DNA of 64,000 bases. Source: Hyphomicrobium denitrificans ATCC 51888. GTDB taxonomy: Bacteria; Pseudomonadota; Alphaproteobacteria; Rhizobiales; Hyphomicrobiaceae. The notes beneath the pieces were generated by a model. It had not been told where the DNA came from and did not search any database. It saw only the letters and a program-made list of their open reading frames with translations. The position numbers and the translations under genes were made by a program. Numbering within the stretch: position 1 is the first letter of the stretch; the number at the start of each line of letters is the position of its first letter. Where the stretch lies: positions 868,001 to 932,000 of the forward strand of contig NC_014313.1 in assembly GCF_000143145.1 (NCBI RefSeq), read 5' to 3'. Below, in pieces: positions 17,309-26,253 of this stretch.

Positions 17309-19894
17309 ATGCGCGCGCCAACGCTGCCGCCCCAAGGGGGCAATAGAAGAAGGAAGAAGCGGCGCAAAAGCCTGCTGCTGAGTTTTCTCGGCTTCAGCTT
17401 CGCAACGTTCGTTCTGCTGTTCCTTGCCGCATCGGCGGGCGCCGGATTCATGGTGTGGCAGGCGTCGCGCGATCTGCCCGACTACGAGAGCCTGTCGAAA
17501 TACGAGCCGCCGGTCATGACGCGCATTCATGCGCATGACGGATCTCTGATTGCCGAGTTCGCACGCGAGCGGCGCATCTTCGTCCCGATCAACACCATTC
17601 CGAAGCGCGTCATCGGCGCGTTTCTGTCGGCGGAAGACCGCCGCTTCTACGATCATGGCGGCATCGATTTCCAGGGCGTCCTTCGCGCCGTTTACGCGGC
17701 GGTCGAAGCGAAAATGCACGGTTCGAACAAGCGTGCCCAGGGTGCGTCCACGATTACGCAGCAGGTTGCCAAAAACTTCCTGCTGACCAACGAGCGGTCG
17801 ATCGAACGCAAGATCAAGGAAGCCATTCTGGCGGTGCGCATCGAGAGCGCCTATTCGAAGGACAAGATCCTCGAGCTTTATCTCAACGAGATCTATCTCG
17901 GGATGAACTCCTACGGCGTCGGCGCGGCGGCGCTGACCTACTTCAACAAAGAGCTGAAAGATCTGAACGTCGAGGAAGCGGCCTACCTTGCGGCGCTTCC
18001 CAAAGGCCCGAACAACTATCACCCGTTCCGGCAGAAAGCCCGCGCGACCGAGCGGCGAAACTGGATCATCGGCGAGATGGCCGAGAACGGATATGTCTCC
18101 GCGGAAGAGGCTACGGCTGCGAAACAAAAGCCGCTCGCCGTCAATCTCCGGCCCGTCGGCGCGCATATTTCGACGGCGGAGTTCTTTGCCGAGGAAGTGC
18201 GGCGGACGCTGCTTGCGCGTTATGGCGAAGACAAACTCTATGGCGGCGGCCTTTCGGTCCGCACGACGCTCGATCCGCATCTGCAGCAGCTTGCGAAAAG
18301 CGCGCTGATCGACGGCCTCGTGAAATTCGACCGCAAACGCGGCTGGCGCGGGCCGGTGTCGAAGATCGATATTTCCGGTGACTGGGGCGAAGCGCTCGGC
18401 GCGATCCGCAGCCCGGCCGATATCCAGCCGTGGCGGCTCGGCGTCGTTCTGGAAACCCAGAAAACGAAAGCGGTCATCGGCTTCAAGCCGGCGCGGCAAC
18501 AGGACTCGACGCTCGTCAAGGATCGCGAGGCGGTCGAGGTCACGCTCGATGACATGAAATGGGCCGCCTACCAGAAGGGCGGGAAAAAGATCGATGCGAA
18601 ATCGACGGGCGATATCCTGAAGCCTGGCGACGTCGTCTACGTCGCTCCGAAAGATCCGGCCAATATTCAGGGCGTGTGGTCGCTGATGCAGATCCCTGAA
18701 GTCGGCGGCGGTCTCGTTGCGATGGACCCGTATACCGGTCGCGTGCTCGCGGTCGCCGGCGGTTTCTCCTATGACCTCAGCCAGTTCGACCGCGTCATCC
18801 AGGCGAAGCGGCAGCCGGGCTCGTCGTTCAAGCCGTTCGTCTACGCGGCGGCCATCGACAACGGCTACAAGCCATCGTCGATCATTCTCGACGCGCCTAT
18901 CGAAATCGATCAGGGTCCGGGTCAGGACATCTGGCGGCCTGAGAACTACGACGATAAAGACGCCACAGGTCCCGAGACGCTGAGGTTCGGCATCGAGCAC
19001 TCGCGCAACCAGATGACCGTGCGGCTGGCGCAAGATCTCGGCATGCCGCTGATCATCGATTACGCCAAGCGCTTCGGCATTTACGACGACATGCTGCCGG
19101 TGCTTTCGATGTCGCTCGGTGCAGGCGAGACGACACTGCTCAGGATGGCGACCGGCTACTGCATGCTGGCGAACGGCGGCAGGGAAGTGAAGTCGACGCT
19201 CATCGACCGCATTCAGGATCGCTACGGCCGTACCATCTGGCGGCACGACGAGCGCCAGTGCATGGGCTGCACGGCGGATCGCTGGGCCAATCAGCCGGAG
19301 CCCGAGCTAATCGATGACCGGCCGCAGGCCATCGACCCGCATACGGCCTATCAGGTAACGTCCATTCTCGAAGGCGTCGTGCAGCGCGGCACCGGCCAGG
19401 TTCTGAAATCTCTCGATCGGCCGATCGCCGGCAAGACTGGTACGACGAACCAGGAAAAAGACGCCTGGTTCATCGGCTACACGCCGACGCTCGTGGTCGG
19501 CGTCTACGTCGGCTACGACACGCCGAAGCCGATGGGCAAAGGCAACACCGGCGGTCTGATCGCGGCGCCGATCTTTGGCGAGTTCGTCAAGAACGCGATG
19601 GTCGATACGCCTCCGGCGCCGTTCCGCGTCCCGCCGGGAATCAAGTTCGTCCGCGTCGATCTGAAAACCGGGCTCAGGGCTTCGGCCGACGACACCAAGA
19701 CGATCCTCGAAGCCTTCAAGCCGGATGAAGAGCCCGACGACGGCTATTCAATGATAGGTTTTGCGAATGCGACGGCCGATGCCTCGGCTGCCGCTGGCGC
19801 AAGTCCGTATCAGGCTCCGCCGCCGCCACCACCTCCACCGCCGCAACCGAGCGCGCGGCAGGACGGCGGTCTTGCGCCAAACGGCTTCTGGTAA
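17309..19894 (+). CDS. mrcA: penicillin-binding protein 1A (bifunctional transglycosylase/transpeptidase)
   Basis: This class A PBP polymerises glycan strands and cross-links peptides. A basic cytoplasmic tail is followed by one membrane helix (about residues 21-50). The glycosyltransferase domain has catalytic E109 in EDRRFYDHGG and QGASTITQQVAKN. An OB-like insert leads to the transpeptidase domain: S505 in SSFK, the SRN motif, and K709 in KTGTT. The C-terminus is a disordered tail with a run of nine prolines. ATG 17309 is chosen over the adjacent in-frame TTG at 17306. At 861 residues it is normal for the family. Confidence 0.95.
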   Translation: MRAPTLPPQGGNRRRKKRRKSLLLSFLGFSFATFVLLFLAASAGAGFMVWQASRDLPDYESLSKYEPPVMTRIHAHDGSLIAEFARERRIFVPINTIPKRVIGAFLSAEDRRFYDHGGIDFQGVLRAVYAAVEAKMHGSNKRAQGASTITQQVAKNFLLTNERSIERKIKEAILAVRIESAYSKDKILELYLNEIYLGMNSYGVGAAALTYFNKELKDLNVEEAAYLAALPKGPNNYHPFRQKARATERRNWIIGEMAENGYVSAEEATAAKQKPLAVNLRPVGAHISTAEFFAEEVRRTLLARYGEDKLYGGGLSVRTTLDPHLQQLAKSALIDGLVKFDRKRGWRGPVSKIDISGDWGEALGAIRSPADIQPWRLGVVLETQKTKAVIGFKPARQQDSTLVKDREAVEVTLDDMKWAAYQKGGKKIDAKSTGDILKPGDVVYVAPKDPANIQGVWSLMQIPEVGGGLVAMDPYTGRVLAVAGGFSYDLSQFDRVIQAKRQPGSSFKPFVYAAAIDNGYKPSSIILDAPIEIDQGPGQDIWRPENYDDKDATGPETLRFGIEHSRNQMTVRLAQDLGMPLIIDYAKRFGIYDDMLPVLSMSLGAGETTLLRMATGYCMLANGGREVKSTLIDRIQDRYGRTIWRHDERQCMGCTADRWANQPEPELIDDRPQAIDPHTAYQVTSILEGVVQRGTGQVLKSLDRPIAGKTGTTNQEKDAWFIGYTPTLVVGVYVGYDTPKPMGKGNTGGLIAAPIFGEFVKNAMVDTPPAPFRVPPGIKFVRVDLKTGLRASADDTKTILEAFKPDEEPDDGYSMIGFANATADASAAAGASPYQAPPPPPPPPPQPSARQDGGLAPNGFW

Positions 19895-20015
19895 AGACGC
19901 ATTGCCGCGTGCAGGGAGCAGTGCGTTTACAGCGGCGCATGATCTTCCTATTACCTTCCGCCCACGATCTTGATTGTTTCATGCCGGCTGCTCGCCGGTT
20001 TCCGGAGGCCGCCCG

Positions 20016-21150
20016 ATGCGCGCAGAAGCGCAAAAATTGTCCGACGACATCAAGGAGGCGATTGCCCTCCTGAGGAGGTCTCTTTGACTGGGAGACTGCC
20101 GAAGATCGTCTAGCTTCGCTCAACGCGAAGGCCGAAGACCCCAATCTCTGGTCGGATGCAAAGAACGCGCAGAAAGTCATGCGCCAGCGCCAGACGCTCG
20201 AGCGCTCGGTCGAAGATTTCAAGCGTCTGCAGCGCGACTACGATGACGCGCTGACGCTGATCGAGCTTGGCGAAGCCGAGAGCGATGAAGCGAGCGTCAG
20301 CGAGGGCGAGGCCGCGCTGAAGCGCGTCGATCTCGAAGCGCATCGCCGCTCCGTCGAAGCCATGCTGTCGGGCGAAGCGGATGGGATGAGCACTTATGTC
20401 GAAGTGCACGCCGGCGCGGGCGGTACCGAGAGCCAGGATTGGGCTTCGATGCTGGCGCGCATGTACGCGCGCTGGGGTGAACGTCGCGGCTACAAGGTGA
20501 AGCTGATCGACGAAAGCCCGGGTGAAGAAGCGGGCATCAAATCCGCGACGTTCGAGATCGACGGAGATAATGCGTTCGGCTGGCTGAAGACGGAAGCGGG
20601 CGTGCATCGGCTCGTTCGCATCTCGCCGTTCGACAGCAACGCGCGCCGGCACACGAGCTTCGCTTCCGTTACCGTCTATCCGGTGATCGACGATACGATC
20701 GAAGTCGATATCAACCCGGCTGATGTCGATATTTCATTTGCGCGCTCGTCGGGCGCCGGCGGCCAGCACGTCAACCGAACGGAATCGGCCGTTCGGCTCG
20801 TGCATAAACCGTCTGGCATCGTGATTTTCGCGCAGGAGCAGCGCTCGCAGCATCAGAACAAGGACATCGCGTTCAGACGCCTCAAGGCGCGGCTGTACGA
20901 GATGGAATTGAAGAAGCGCGAGGCCAAGGCCAATGCCGAGCAGGCCGCGAAGACGGATATCGGCTGGGGTCACCAGATCCGTTCGTACGTGCTGCAGCCG
21001 TATCAGCTCGTGAAGGATCTCCGCACAGGCGCGCAATCGACCAATCCGTCTGAAGTCCTGGACGGCGATATCGATCCCTTTATCGAAGCGGCGCTGTCGC
21101 AGCGGCTCAAGGGTGGCGGCGAAGCGATCGTCGTCGACGATCTCGACTAG
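20016..21150 (+). CDS. prfB: peptide chain release factor 2, with programmed +1 frameshift
   Basis: RF2 releases peptides at UGA and UAA. The gene is split: ATG 20016 opens 23 codons that end CTT TGA (20082-20087), and the main frame resumes at GAC 20086 and runs to 21150, so the product is encoded by 20016-20084 joined to 20086-21150 (377 residues). An AGGAGG at 20073-20078, three bases before CTT, is the stimulatory Shine-Dalgarno element. The SPF tripeptide (RISPFDSNARR) identifies RF2 rather than RF1, and GGQ is at residues 248-250. The main frame read alone lacks the true N-terminus. Confidence 0.96.
20073..20088 (+). promoter_or_regulatory. prfB: prfB +1 programmed frameshift site
   Basis: AGGAGG, then TCT, then the slippery CTT followed by in-frame TGA and C. 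This matches the conserved RF2 autoregulatory site (SD-like element, CUU, UGA-C): when RF2 is scarce the ribosome pauses at UGA and slips +1. Confidence 0.93.
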
Positions 21151-21182
21151 CGCAGTGAGCGCAGCGCAAGCTTTCGGCTGAA

Positions 21183-21237
21183 CCTAAAGCCTTTCCGCTT
21201 TTCGTCGAAGTGCGGAGCGGCTTTAGGAGTTTTGTTT
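21183..21237 (+). terminator. terminator downstream of prfB
   Basis: CCTAAAGCC at 21183-21191 pairs with GGCTTTAGG at 21219-21227, with an inner TCCGC/GCGGA stem, followed by AGTTTTGTTT. It begins about 30 bases after the prfB stop and ends just before the convergent tautomerase gene. Confidence 0.8.
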
Positions 21238-21257
21238 CCTGCTTTTCCGGAAGCGCC

Positions 21258-21647
21258 CTAGAGCTCGCCCGTCAGGAATTGTGCGCGGCCGAGGCCGAAC
21301 GACCAATCCTCGTCGTTGCACGTCACGAAGTTCATCATCACGTCGGACGGCGCGATGCCGCTGCTCTTCTGCAGCTCTTCCACGATCAGGCGATAGAACT
21401 GCTCTTTCTGCTCGCGCGTGCGTGGCCGCGTCGTGACCTGGATCAGCACAAACTTGTCGGTCCGCGGAATGTCGAGGCCGGTGTCCTCGGCGATCAGCGT
21501 CGATGCGTCGTGCTCGTGCACCACCTGATAGCGGTCACGCTCCGGCACTTTGAAGGCTGCCAGCATGGCGCGATGCACGGCATCGAGAAGCGTCTTCTTC
21601 TCAGCGTCGGTGCGGCCTTTGTAGAGATCGAGGCGGAGGAGGGGCAT
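21258..21647 (-). CDS. tautomerase family protein
   Basis: A 129-residue member of the 4-oxalocrotonate tautomerase superfamily in its longer, fused-repeat form. The protein starts MPLLRLDLYKGRT, so proline 1 is exposed as the catalytic base once methionine is removed. Conserved MLAAFKVPERDRYQVV and VQVTTRPRTREQKEQFYR follow. The physiological substrate is unknown; relatives tautomerise or dehalogenate small keto acids. It is isolated, between prfB and a small exported protein. Confidence 0.85.
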   Translation of the reverse strand: MPLLRLDLYKGRTDAEKKTLLDAVHRAMLAAFKVPERDRYQVVHEHDASTLIAEDTGLDIPRTDKFVLIQVTTRPRTREQKEQFYRLIVEELQKSSGIAPSDVMMNFVTCNDEDWSFGLGRAQFLTGEL

Positions 21648-21794
21648 GGGACAACCTTATGATGCGCGCGGGCATTTTAGCATGCCTGCGGACGGCGTTC
21701 GAGTGCGCCGCTTTCAATGCCATGACAAGTCGGGGCCATGACAAGCCGGGGCGTCGCCGCAGGCCGGTATCGGCATTAACCGTCGTCTGCGTGA

Positions 21795-22103
21795 TTACCG
21801 GAACATCGACCGGTCGCCGGGCGAAGAATAGAAGCCGCGCATCGGCGGGGTCGGCTTCAGTTCCCACGGCGGGCGGCCTTCATCCGATGTGTCCGCGCTG
21901 GCGCTGCGGCCGTCGTTCGCCGAAACGCCGAACTGGAAGCCGCCAACCGCCTTGTCGATGTCTTGTTCGTCGGGCGCCTTGAAATTCGCCGAGCCATCAG
22001 AATTTGTGCCGCCGACCGACGTCATCTCGAACGCATAGGACGCGCCGGCGAACGTCATCGCCGCTGCGAATGCCGCGCCTGCGATAAGACGATGAATGCG
22101 CAT
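21795..22103 (-). CDS. small exported hypothetical protein
   Basis: The 102-residue product has a clear Sec signal peptide (residues 1-24, cleavage near SYAFE). The mature part is about 78 residues, polar and rich in Gly, Ser and Asp, with no cysteine. The C-terminal half contains PPWELKPTPPMRGFYSSPG. A GGGGGAAACTC ribosome site precedes ATG 22103. I recognise no family; a periplasmic location is inferred from the signal peptide. Confidence 0.65.
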   Translation of the reverse strand: MRIHRLIAGAAFAAAMTFAGASYAFEMTSVGGTNSDGSANFKAPDEQDIDKAVGGFQFGVSANDGRSASADTSDEGRPPWELKPTPPMRGFYSSPGDRSMFR

Positions 22104-22310
22104 GAGTTTCCCCCACCTGCAATGACGCGCACTTTAGCTGGCTAGTAGCCGGTGTTTGGGGACGCATGTTGGCGTGATTTGTCTTTTTTTCAAGGTGTTG
22201 CGCATCGGTTACGGGGGCATTCGGTCCATGCCGGAGGCTCTGGCCTGTCAAGCGGCGGCAATCGTGCTAAAGCCGCGAGGACTCGAACATTTCTGGATCT
22301 CCCGCCGCCG

Positions 22311-23207
22311 ATGCCTCCGCCCGACCGTCTGCAACTCATCTCATCCGACGGGTTTCGCGATTATGCGCTTCTCGATTGCGGCGCGGGGCGCAAGCTGGAG
22401 CGCTTCGGGTCGATCATCGTCGACCGGCCCGAGCCGCAGGCGCTTTGGCGGGCAAAGCTCCCGAAATCGGAATGGTCGAAGGCGCATGCGGTTTTTTCGG
22501 CGTCCGGCGAGGACGATGAAAAAGGCAAGTGGCGCGTGGACAAGCCGGTGCCCGACGCGTGGCCTGTCAAAATCGATGGGGTCACAATGCTCTGCAAGCT
22601 CGCGGGGCTCTGGCATCTCGGACTGTTTCCGGAGCAATATCCGCATTGGCAATGGATGCTGGAGCGAATCGCGGCCGTCAAAGGCGAGACGCCGCGCGTT
22701 CTTAATCTATTCGGGTACACGGGAGCCGCCTCCCTGATCGCCGCGAAGGCGGGCGCTGAGGTGACGCACGTCGATGCGTCGAAGAAAGCCATCCAGTGGG
22801 GCAAGGAAAACCAGTCCGCATCGAAGCTCGATCAGGCCAAAGTCCGCTGGCTGCTCGACGATGCCGCGAAGTTCGTCGCGCGCGATGTTCGCCGCGGCAA
22901 GACTTATCACGTCATCCTCGTCGATCCGCCGAAGTTTGGGCGCGGGCCTGAAGGCGAAGTCTGGGATCTGTTCAAGAACCTGCCCGACCTGCTTGGCGAC
23001 GTTGCGAAGCTGCTGGCTCCGAAGGACGCCGCGATGGTGCTGACGGTCTACGCGATCCGCGCCTCGGCGCTGGCCTTCGATCAGTTGCTGCGCGACGCGC
23101 TTAACGGCAAAGGCGGCGCGTTTGATACCGGCGAACTCGCCATTCGCTCGCAGAGCGGGCCGCTTGTCCCGACGTCGCTGTTCGTCCGCTGGAACGGTCA
23201 GTCATGA
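22311..23207 (+). CDS. class I SAM-dependent rRNA methyltransferase (RlmI/RlmK-like core)
   Basis: A Rossmann-fold methyltransferase of about 298 residues. SAM-binding motif I is LNLFGYTGAASLIAAKAGA, then VTHVDASKKAIQWGKEN, and the catalytic-loop motif VDPPKFGRGPEGEVW is typical of RlmI/RlmK-type 23S rRNA cytosine or guanine methyltransferases. The N-terminal beta-rich part probably binds substrate. The start is uncertain; ATG 22311 fits the family opening, while the frame extends to 22152. Its stop overlaps the start of the next gene (ATGA), giving a coupled methyltransferase operon. Confidence 0.83.
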   Translation: MPPPDRLQLISSDGFRDYALLDCGAGRKLERFGSIIVDRPEPQALWRAKLPKSEWSKAHAVFSASGEDDEKGKWRVDKPVPDAWPVKIDGVTMLCKLAGLWHLGLFPEQYPHWQWMLERIAAVKGETPRVLNLFGYTGAASLIAAKAGAEVTHVDASKKAIQWGKENQSASKLDQAKVRWLLDDAAKFVARDVRRGKTYHVILVDPPKFGRGPEGEVWDLFKNLPDLLGDVAKLLAPKDAAMVLTVYAIRASALAFDQLLRDALNGKGGAFDTGELAIRSQSGPLVPTSLFVRWNGQS

Positions 23208-24013
23208 ACGCGCCGAAGATCATCACCAGCCTGACGAACGATCGTGTGAAAGCCATCCGCGCGCTCGAGATGCGCAAGGTGCGCAAGGAAACCGGGCTGT
23301 TCGTTGCCGAAGGCGCGTCGCTGCTGATCACGGCGCGCGACAACGGCTTCGTGCCGGAAACGCTAGTCTATCAGTCCGGCACGGCGGAAAGCGGTATTAC
23401 GCGGGGGCTCGTCACGCACGCGCTGAACGCCGGCGCGGAGGTTCTCGAAGTTTCCGAAGCCGTGCTCGGCAAGCTCGCATCGAAAGACAATCCGCAAACG
23501 GTGCTCGGCGTGTTCCGGCAACGGTTCGCAGAGCCTCCCCCGGCGCCGAAGGTCAATGCCGGGGAAACGTGGGTGGCGCTGGAAGAAATTCGCGACCCCG
23601 GCAATCTCGGCACCATCGTCAGGACGGCAGACGCGACCGGCTGCGCGGGCGTCATTCTCGTCGGGACGACATGCGATCCTTATTCGCTGGATGCCGTCCG
23701 CGCCACGATGGGTTCGATCTTCGCCGTGCCGATCGTGAAGATGGAGCGGTCGGCATTTATTTCGCTGCAGCGGGCGTGGGCTGGCGATGTCATCGGCACG
23801 CATCTCACGGCGCGAGAGGATTTCCGGTCGCTCTACCGCGAACCGCAACTGATCGTGATGGGCGGGGAAGGTCCGGGTCTCTCCAGCGAGGCGGCGGCTT
23901 CGTGCACGAAGCTCGTCAAAATTCCGATGGCCGGAAAGCTCGACTCGCTCAATCTCGCAGTTGCAACGGGGCTGATGCTTTATCAGATCCGCGGACCGCA
24001 GCTGAAGCTTTGA
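23204..24013 (+). CDS. TrmH/SpoU family RNA 2'-O-methyltransferase
   Basis: A SPOUT-class enzyme of 269 residues that methylates ribose 2'-OH in rRNA or tRNA. The N-terminal substrate-binding domain (TSLTNDRVKAIRALEMRKV) is RlmB/TsnR-like. The knotted catalytic domain shows motif 1 EEIRDPGNLGTIVRTADA, motif 2 VMGGEGPGLSSEA and motif 3 IPMAGKLDSLNLAVATGLMLY. Its start overlaps the stop of the upstream methyltransferase and it ends 4 bases before the next gene, so the three are likely co-translated. Confidence 0.9.
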   Translation: MNAPKIITSLTNDRVKAIRALEMRKVRKETGLFVAEGASLLITARDNGFVPETLVYQSGTAESGITRGLVTHALNAGAEVLEVSEAVLGKLASKDNPQTVLGVFRQRFAEPPPAPKVNAGETWVALEEIRDPGNLGTIVRTADATGCAGVILVGTTCDPYSLDAVRATMGSIFAVPIVKMERSAFISLQRAWAGDVIGTHLTAREDFRSLYREPQLIVMGGEGPGLSSEAAASCTKLVKIPMAGKLDSLNLAVATGLMLYQIRGPQLKL

Positions 24014-24017
24014 CGCC

Positions 24018-24956
24018 ATGCGCATCGAATATCACCGCACGCTGATCGCAGACACGGCCCGGAACGAAGCGTTTTTCCGGGCGCTGAAGTCAGTCATCGA
24101 GCCCGGCAAGACGGTCGTCGCCGACATCGGCGCCGGGACTGGGCTGCTCGGACTGATGGCGTCGAAGCTCGGTGCGAAAGACGTTTTCCTGTTCGAGACT
24201 GCGGAGGTTGCGGGCGTCGCGGCGCAGGTTCTCAAGGCGAACAAGGCCAAGCGCTGCCATCTCATTCCATGCCACTCGACAGAGTTCGACGACAAGCTCG
24301 CGGTTGACGTCATCGTGTCGGAAACGCTCGGAAACTACGCGCTTGAAGAAAACATCATCGCGACGCTGGCCGATGCGCGGCAGAGATTTCTAAAGCCCGG
24401 CGGGACGATCATTCCCTCGCGCATCGCGCAGTATGTTGCGCCCGTGATTGCGCCACGGATCGACCAGGAGCTTCGCGCGTGGCAGCGCGTCGGCCACGGT
24501 CTCGATCTTGCGCCCGCGCAGGCGATGACGCTGAACAATGCTTATGTCCGTCTGCTGAAGCCTTCGGAGCTTCTCGATGGCGGGGCGAGCGCCGTCCTGT
24601 GGGATTCTGTCGATCTCACGCGGGAGACGCGTGCGAAACGAAAAGGGCAGGCCGAGTGGCGTCTCACGTCGCCGGCGACGGTCTACGGTTTTGCGGTCTG
24701 GTGGACGGCAGAGCTGGCGCCGGGCATTTCGCTTTCGACGGCGCCCGCGGCACCGCGCACGCATTGGGAGCAACTGTATTTTCCGCTGGCCGCGCCGATC
24801 GAGGGCAAGGCGCGCGAGCAGGTCACCGTTGAGCTTCGCTCCAATTCATCGGAGGAAGGCGGCACCCATCTCGCCTGGACGGCGATCCACAGAAATGCGC
24901 ATGGCACTGTGGTCAATCGGCACGCACACGATCTCAATAAAGGCTATTTGCCTTGA
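24018..24956 (+). CDS. PRMT-like protein arginine N-methyltransferase
   Basis: A 312-residue methyltransferase with an unusually full set of eukaryotic PRMT features. The N-terminal ADTARNEAFFRALKSVI resembles helix alphaY. Motif I is VVADIGAGTGLLGLMASKLGA, post-I is VFLFETAEV. SETLGNYALEE supplies the double-glutamate loop with the PRMT-like nine-residue spacing, and PRTHWEQLYFPL supplies the THW loop in the beta-barrel domain. PRMTs methylate arginine in proteins; a bacterial substrate cannot be named. It is only 4 bases downstream of the SPOUT methyltransferase, and NnrU follows. Confidence 0.78.
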   Translation: MRIEYHRTLIADTARNEAFFRALKSVIEPGKTVVADIGAGTGLLGLMASKLGAKDVFLFETAEVAGVAAQVLKANKAKRCHLIPCHSTEFDDKLAVDVIVSETLGNYALEENIIATLADARQRFLKPGGTIIPSRIAQYVAPVIAPRIDQELRAWQRVGHGLDLAPAQAMTLNNAYVRLLKPSELLDGGASAVLWDSVDLTRETRAKRKGQAEWRLTSPATVYGFAVWWTAELAPGISLSTAPAAPRTHWEQLYFPLAAPIEGKAREQVTVELRSNSSEEGGTHLAWTAIHRNAHGTVVNRHAHDLNKGYLP

Positions 24957-25023
24957 GAACCGCCTTTGACGCCCCCAATTATGCGGGGCTTACCGCCCGG
25001 CCAACCTAAAGGATACGCCTGTC

Positions 25024-25617
25024 ATGATGGTTCTCGTCGTCGGTCTCATTCTGTTTCTTGGCGTGCACCTGGTGCCTACGTCGCCCGAGCTGCGCGACGG
25101 CCTCAAGGAGCGGATCGGCGAGATGCCCTACAAGGCCATCTTCTCGCTGCTGTCGCTCGTCGGGTTAGTCGTCATCGTGCTTGGCTACCACAAGCTGCAG
25201 CTTCATCCCGGAAAGAATCCGATCCTTTGGGACCCGCCGACCTGGACGCGGCACATCGCTGTCGCGTTGATGCTGCCGGCGATGATCCTGCTCGTTGCGT
25301 CGGTGATCCCATCGCGCATCCGGACCGCGGTTCGGCATCCGATGCTGATTGCGATCAAGACGTGGGCGTTCGCGCATCTGATCGCGAACGGGGATCTCGG
25401 CGCGCTGCTGCTGTTCGGGTCCTTCCTCGCGTTCGCCGTCTATGACCGCATCTCGGTAAAGAAGCGCGGTGCGCAGGGGCCGCTCGGCAACGCGACGCCA
25501 TCCAGCGCGATCAATGACGTCATCGTCGTTGTCGTCGGCGTCGCGCTCTATGCGGCGTTGCTCTACGGCGGGCATCAGTGGCTGATCGGCGTGGCGCCAA
25601 TTCCGCAGCTCGGTTGA
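25024..25617 (+). CDS. NnrU family membrane protein
   Basis: A 197-residue integral membrane protein with five or six helices. It opens MMVLVVGLILFLGVHLVP and contains GEMPYKAIFSLLSLVGLVVIV and PTWTRHIAVALMLPAMILL, typical of the NnrU family (PF07298). NnrU was found next to nitric-oxide reductase genes in Rhodobacter; its function is undefined, and related domains occur in isoprenoid isomerases. No denitrification genes lie nearby. An AAAGGA ribosome site precedes ATG 25024. Confidence 0.85.
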   Translation: MMVLVVGLILFLGVHLVPTSPELRDGLKERIGEMPYKAIFSLLSLVGLVVIVLGYHKLQLHPGKNPILWDPPTWTRHIAVALMLPAMILLVASVIPSRIRTAVRHPMLIAIKTWAFAHLIANGDLGALLLFGSFLAFAVYDRISVKKRGAQGPLGNATPSSAINDVIVVVVGVALYAALLYGGHQWLIGVAPIPQLG

Positions 25618-25626
25618 GCGCTACGA

Positions 25627-26253
25627 TCAGGCAACAACGGAACCTGCGGGTTTCGGCTTGCGGATCACGGCCGCTATGGCGATCGTGATCCAGGCGCCGA
25701 TCGCAAGCAGCCACGCTAGCGGATCGATGACGTAGTCCCACAGGTTGAGACTGCGGCCGGCTTCAAGCAGAAATCCGATGATGCCGACGTTCAGCGTAGC
25801 GGCAATGAAGAAGTAGCGGCGGAAAAGGGCGTAGGCGAGGATCAAGACGAGCGCGAGCGGCAGCACGTAGCCGCTGTAGCCTAGTGCATACGGGTCGTAA
25901 TTCAGGAAGCCAACCGCGCCGGGGTAAAGCAATACGCCCGCAAGAACGAGCATCGCGGTGCCGAAGCGAAATTCGCTGCCGCGGTCGAAGCGCTGCCCTG
26001 TCACGGCGCTGATCGCGAAAAGTGCGAGAAGCAACAGGCCCGGCGCCGATGGCCGCTCAAGGGCGGACACGATCCAGTCGAAGGCTGAGCGTGTCGAGAT
26101 CGGGATCAGCACGGCCGCCGCGATGGCGATAAGGCCGATTGCAATTCGCTTTGCCGGACTGAGGCGCACGAGGTGGCTCAACGCGGCAGCCGCTGCGAAA
26201 ACCAGCAACACGGCGCTCGATCGATCGAGAAGGTAGTCGACAGCGGACATCAT
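25627..26253 (-). CDS. polytopic membrane protein of unknown function
   Basis: About 208 residues with six or seven hydrophobic helices and short loops. It ends in a short basic, proline-containing tail (RKPKPAGSVVA). No family is recognisable by eye. The start at 26253 overlaps the upstream sialidase-like gene's stop (ATGA), so the two are probably translationally coupled and the product may act with that membrane-anchored protein. It is convergent with NnrU, 9 bases away. Confidence 0.7.
   Translation of the reverse strand: MMSAVDYLLDRSSAVLLVFAAAAALSHLVRLSPAKRIAIGLIAIAAAVLIPISTRSAFDWIVSALERPSAPGLLLLALFAISAVTGQRFDRGSEFRFGTAMLVLAGVLLYPGAVGFLNYDPYALGYSGYVLPLALVLILAYALFRRYFFIAATLNVGIIGFLLEAGRSLNLWDYVIDPLAWLLAIGAWITIAIAAVIRKPKPAGSVVA

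Noticed and set aside
17264..19246. 660-codon frame on the minus strand opposite PBP1A
   Set aside because: It lies fully inside a gene with all catalytic motifs; the shadow product is arginine-rich and without family features.
20179..21150. prfB as a short gene starting at 20179
   Set aside because: It would lack the conserved N-terminal helix; the upstream ATG 20016 with a canonical frameshift site explains the full protein.
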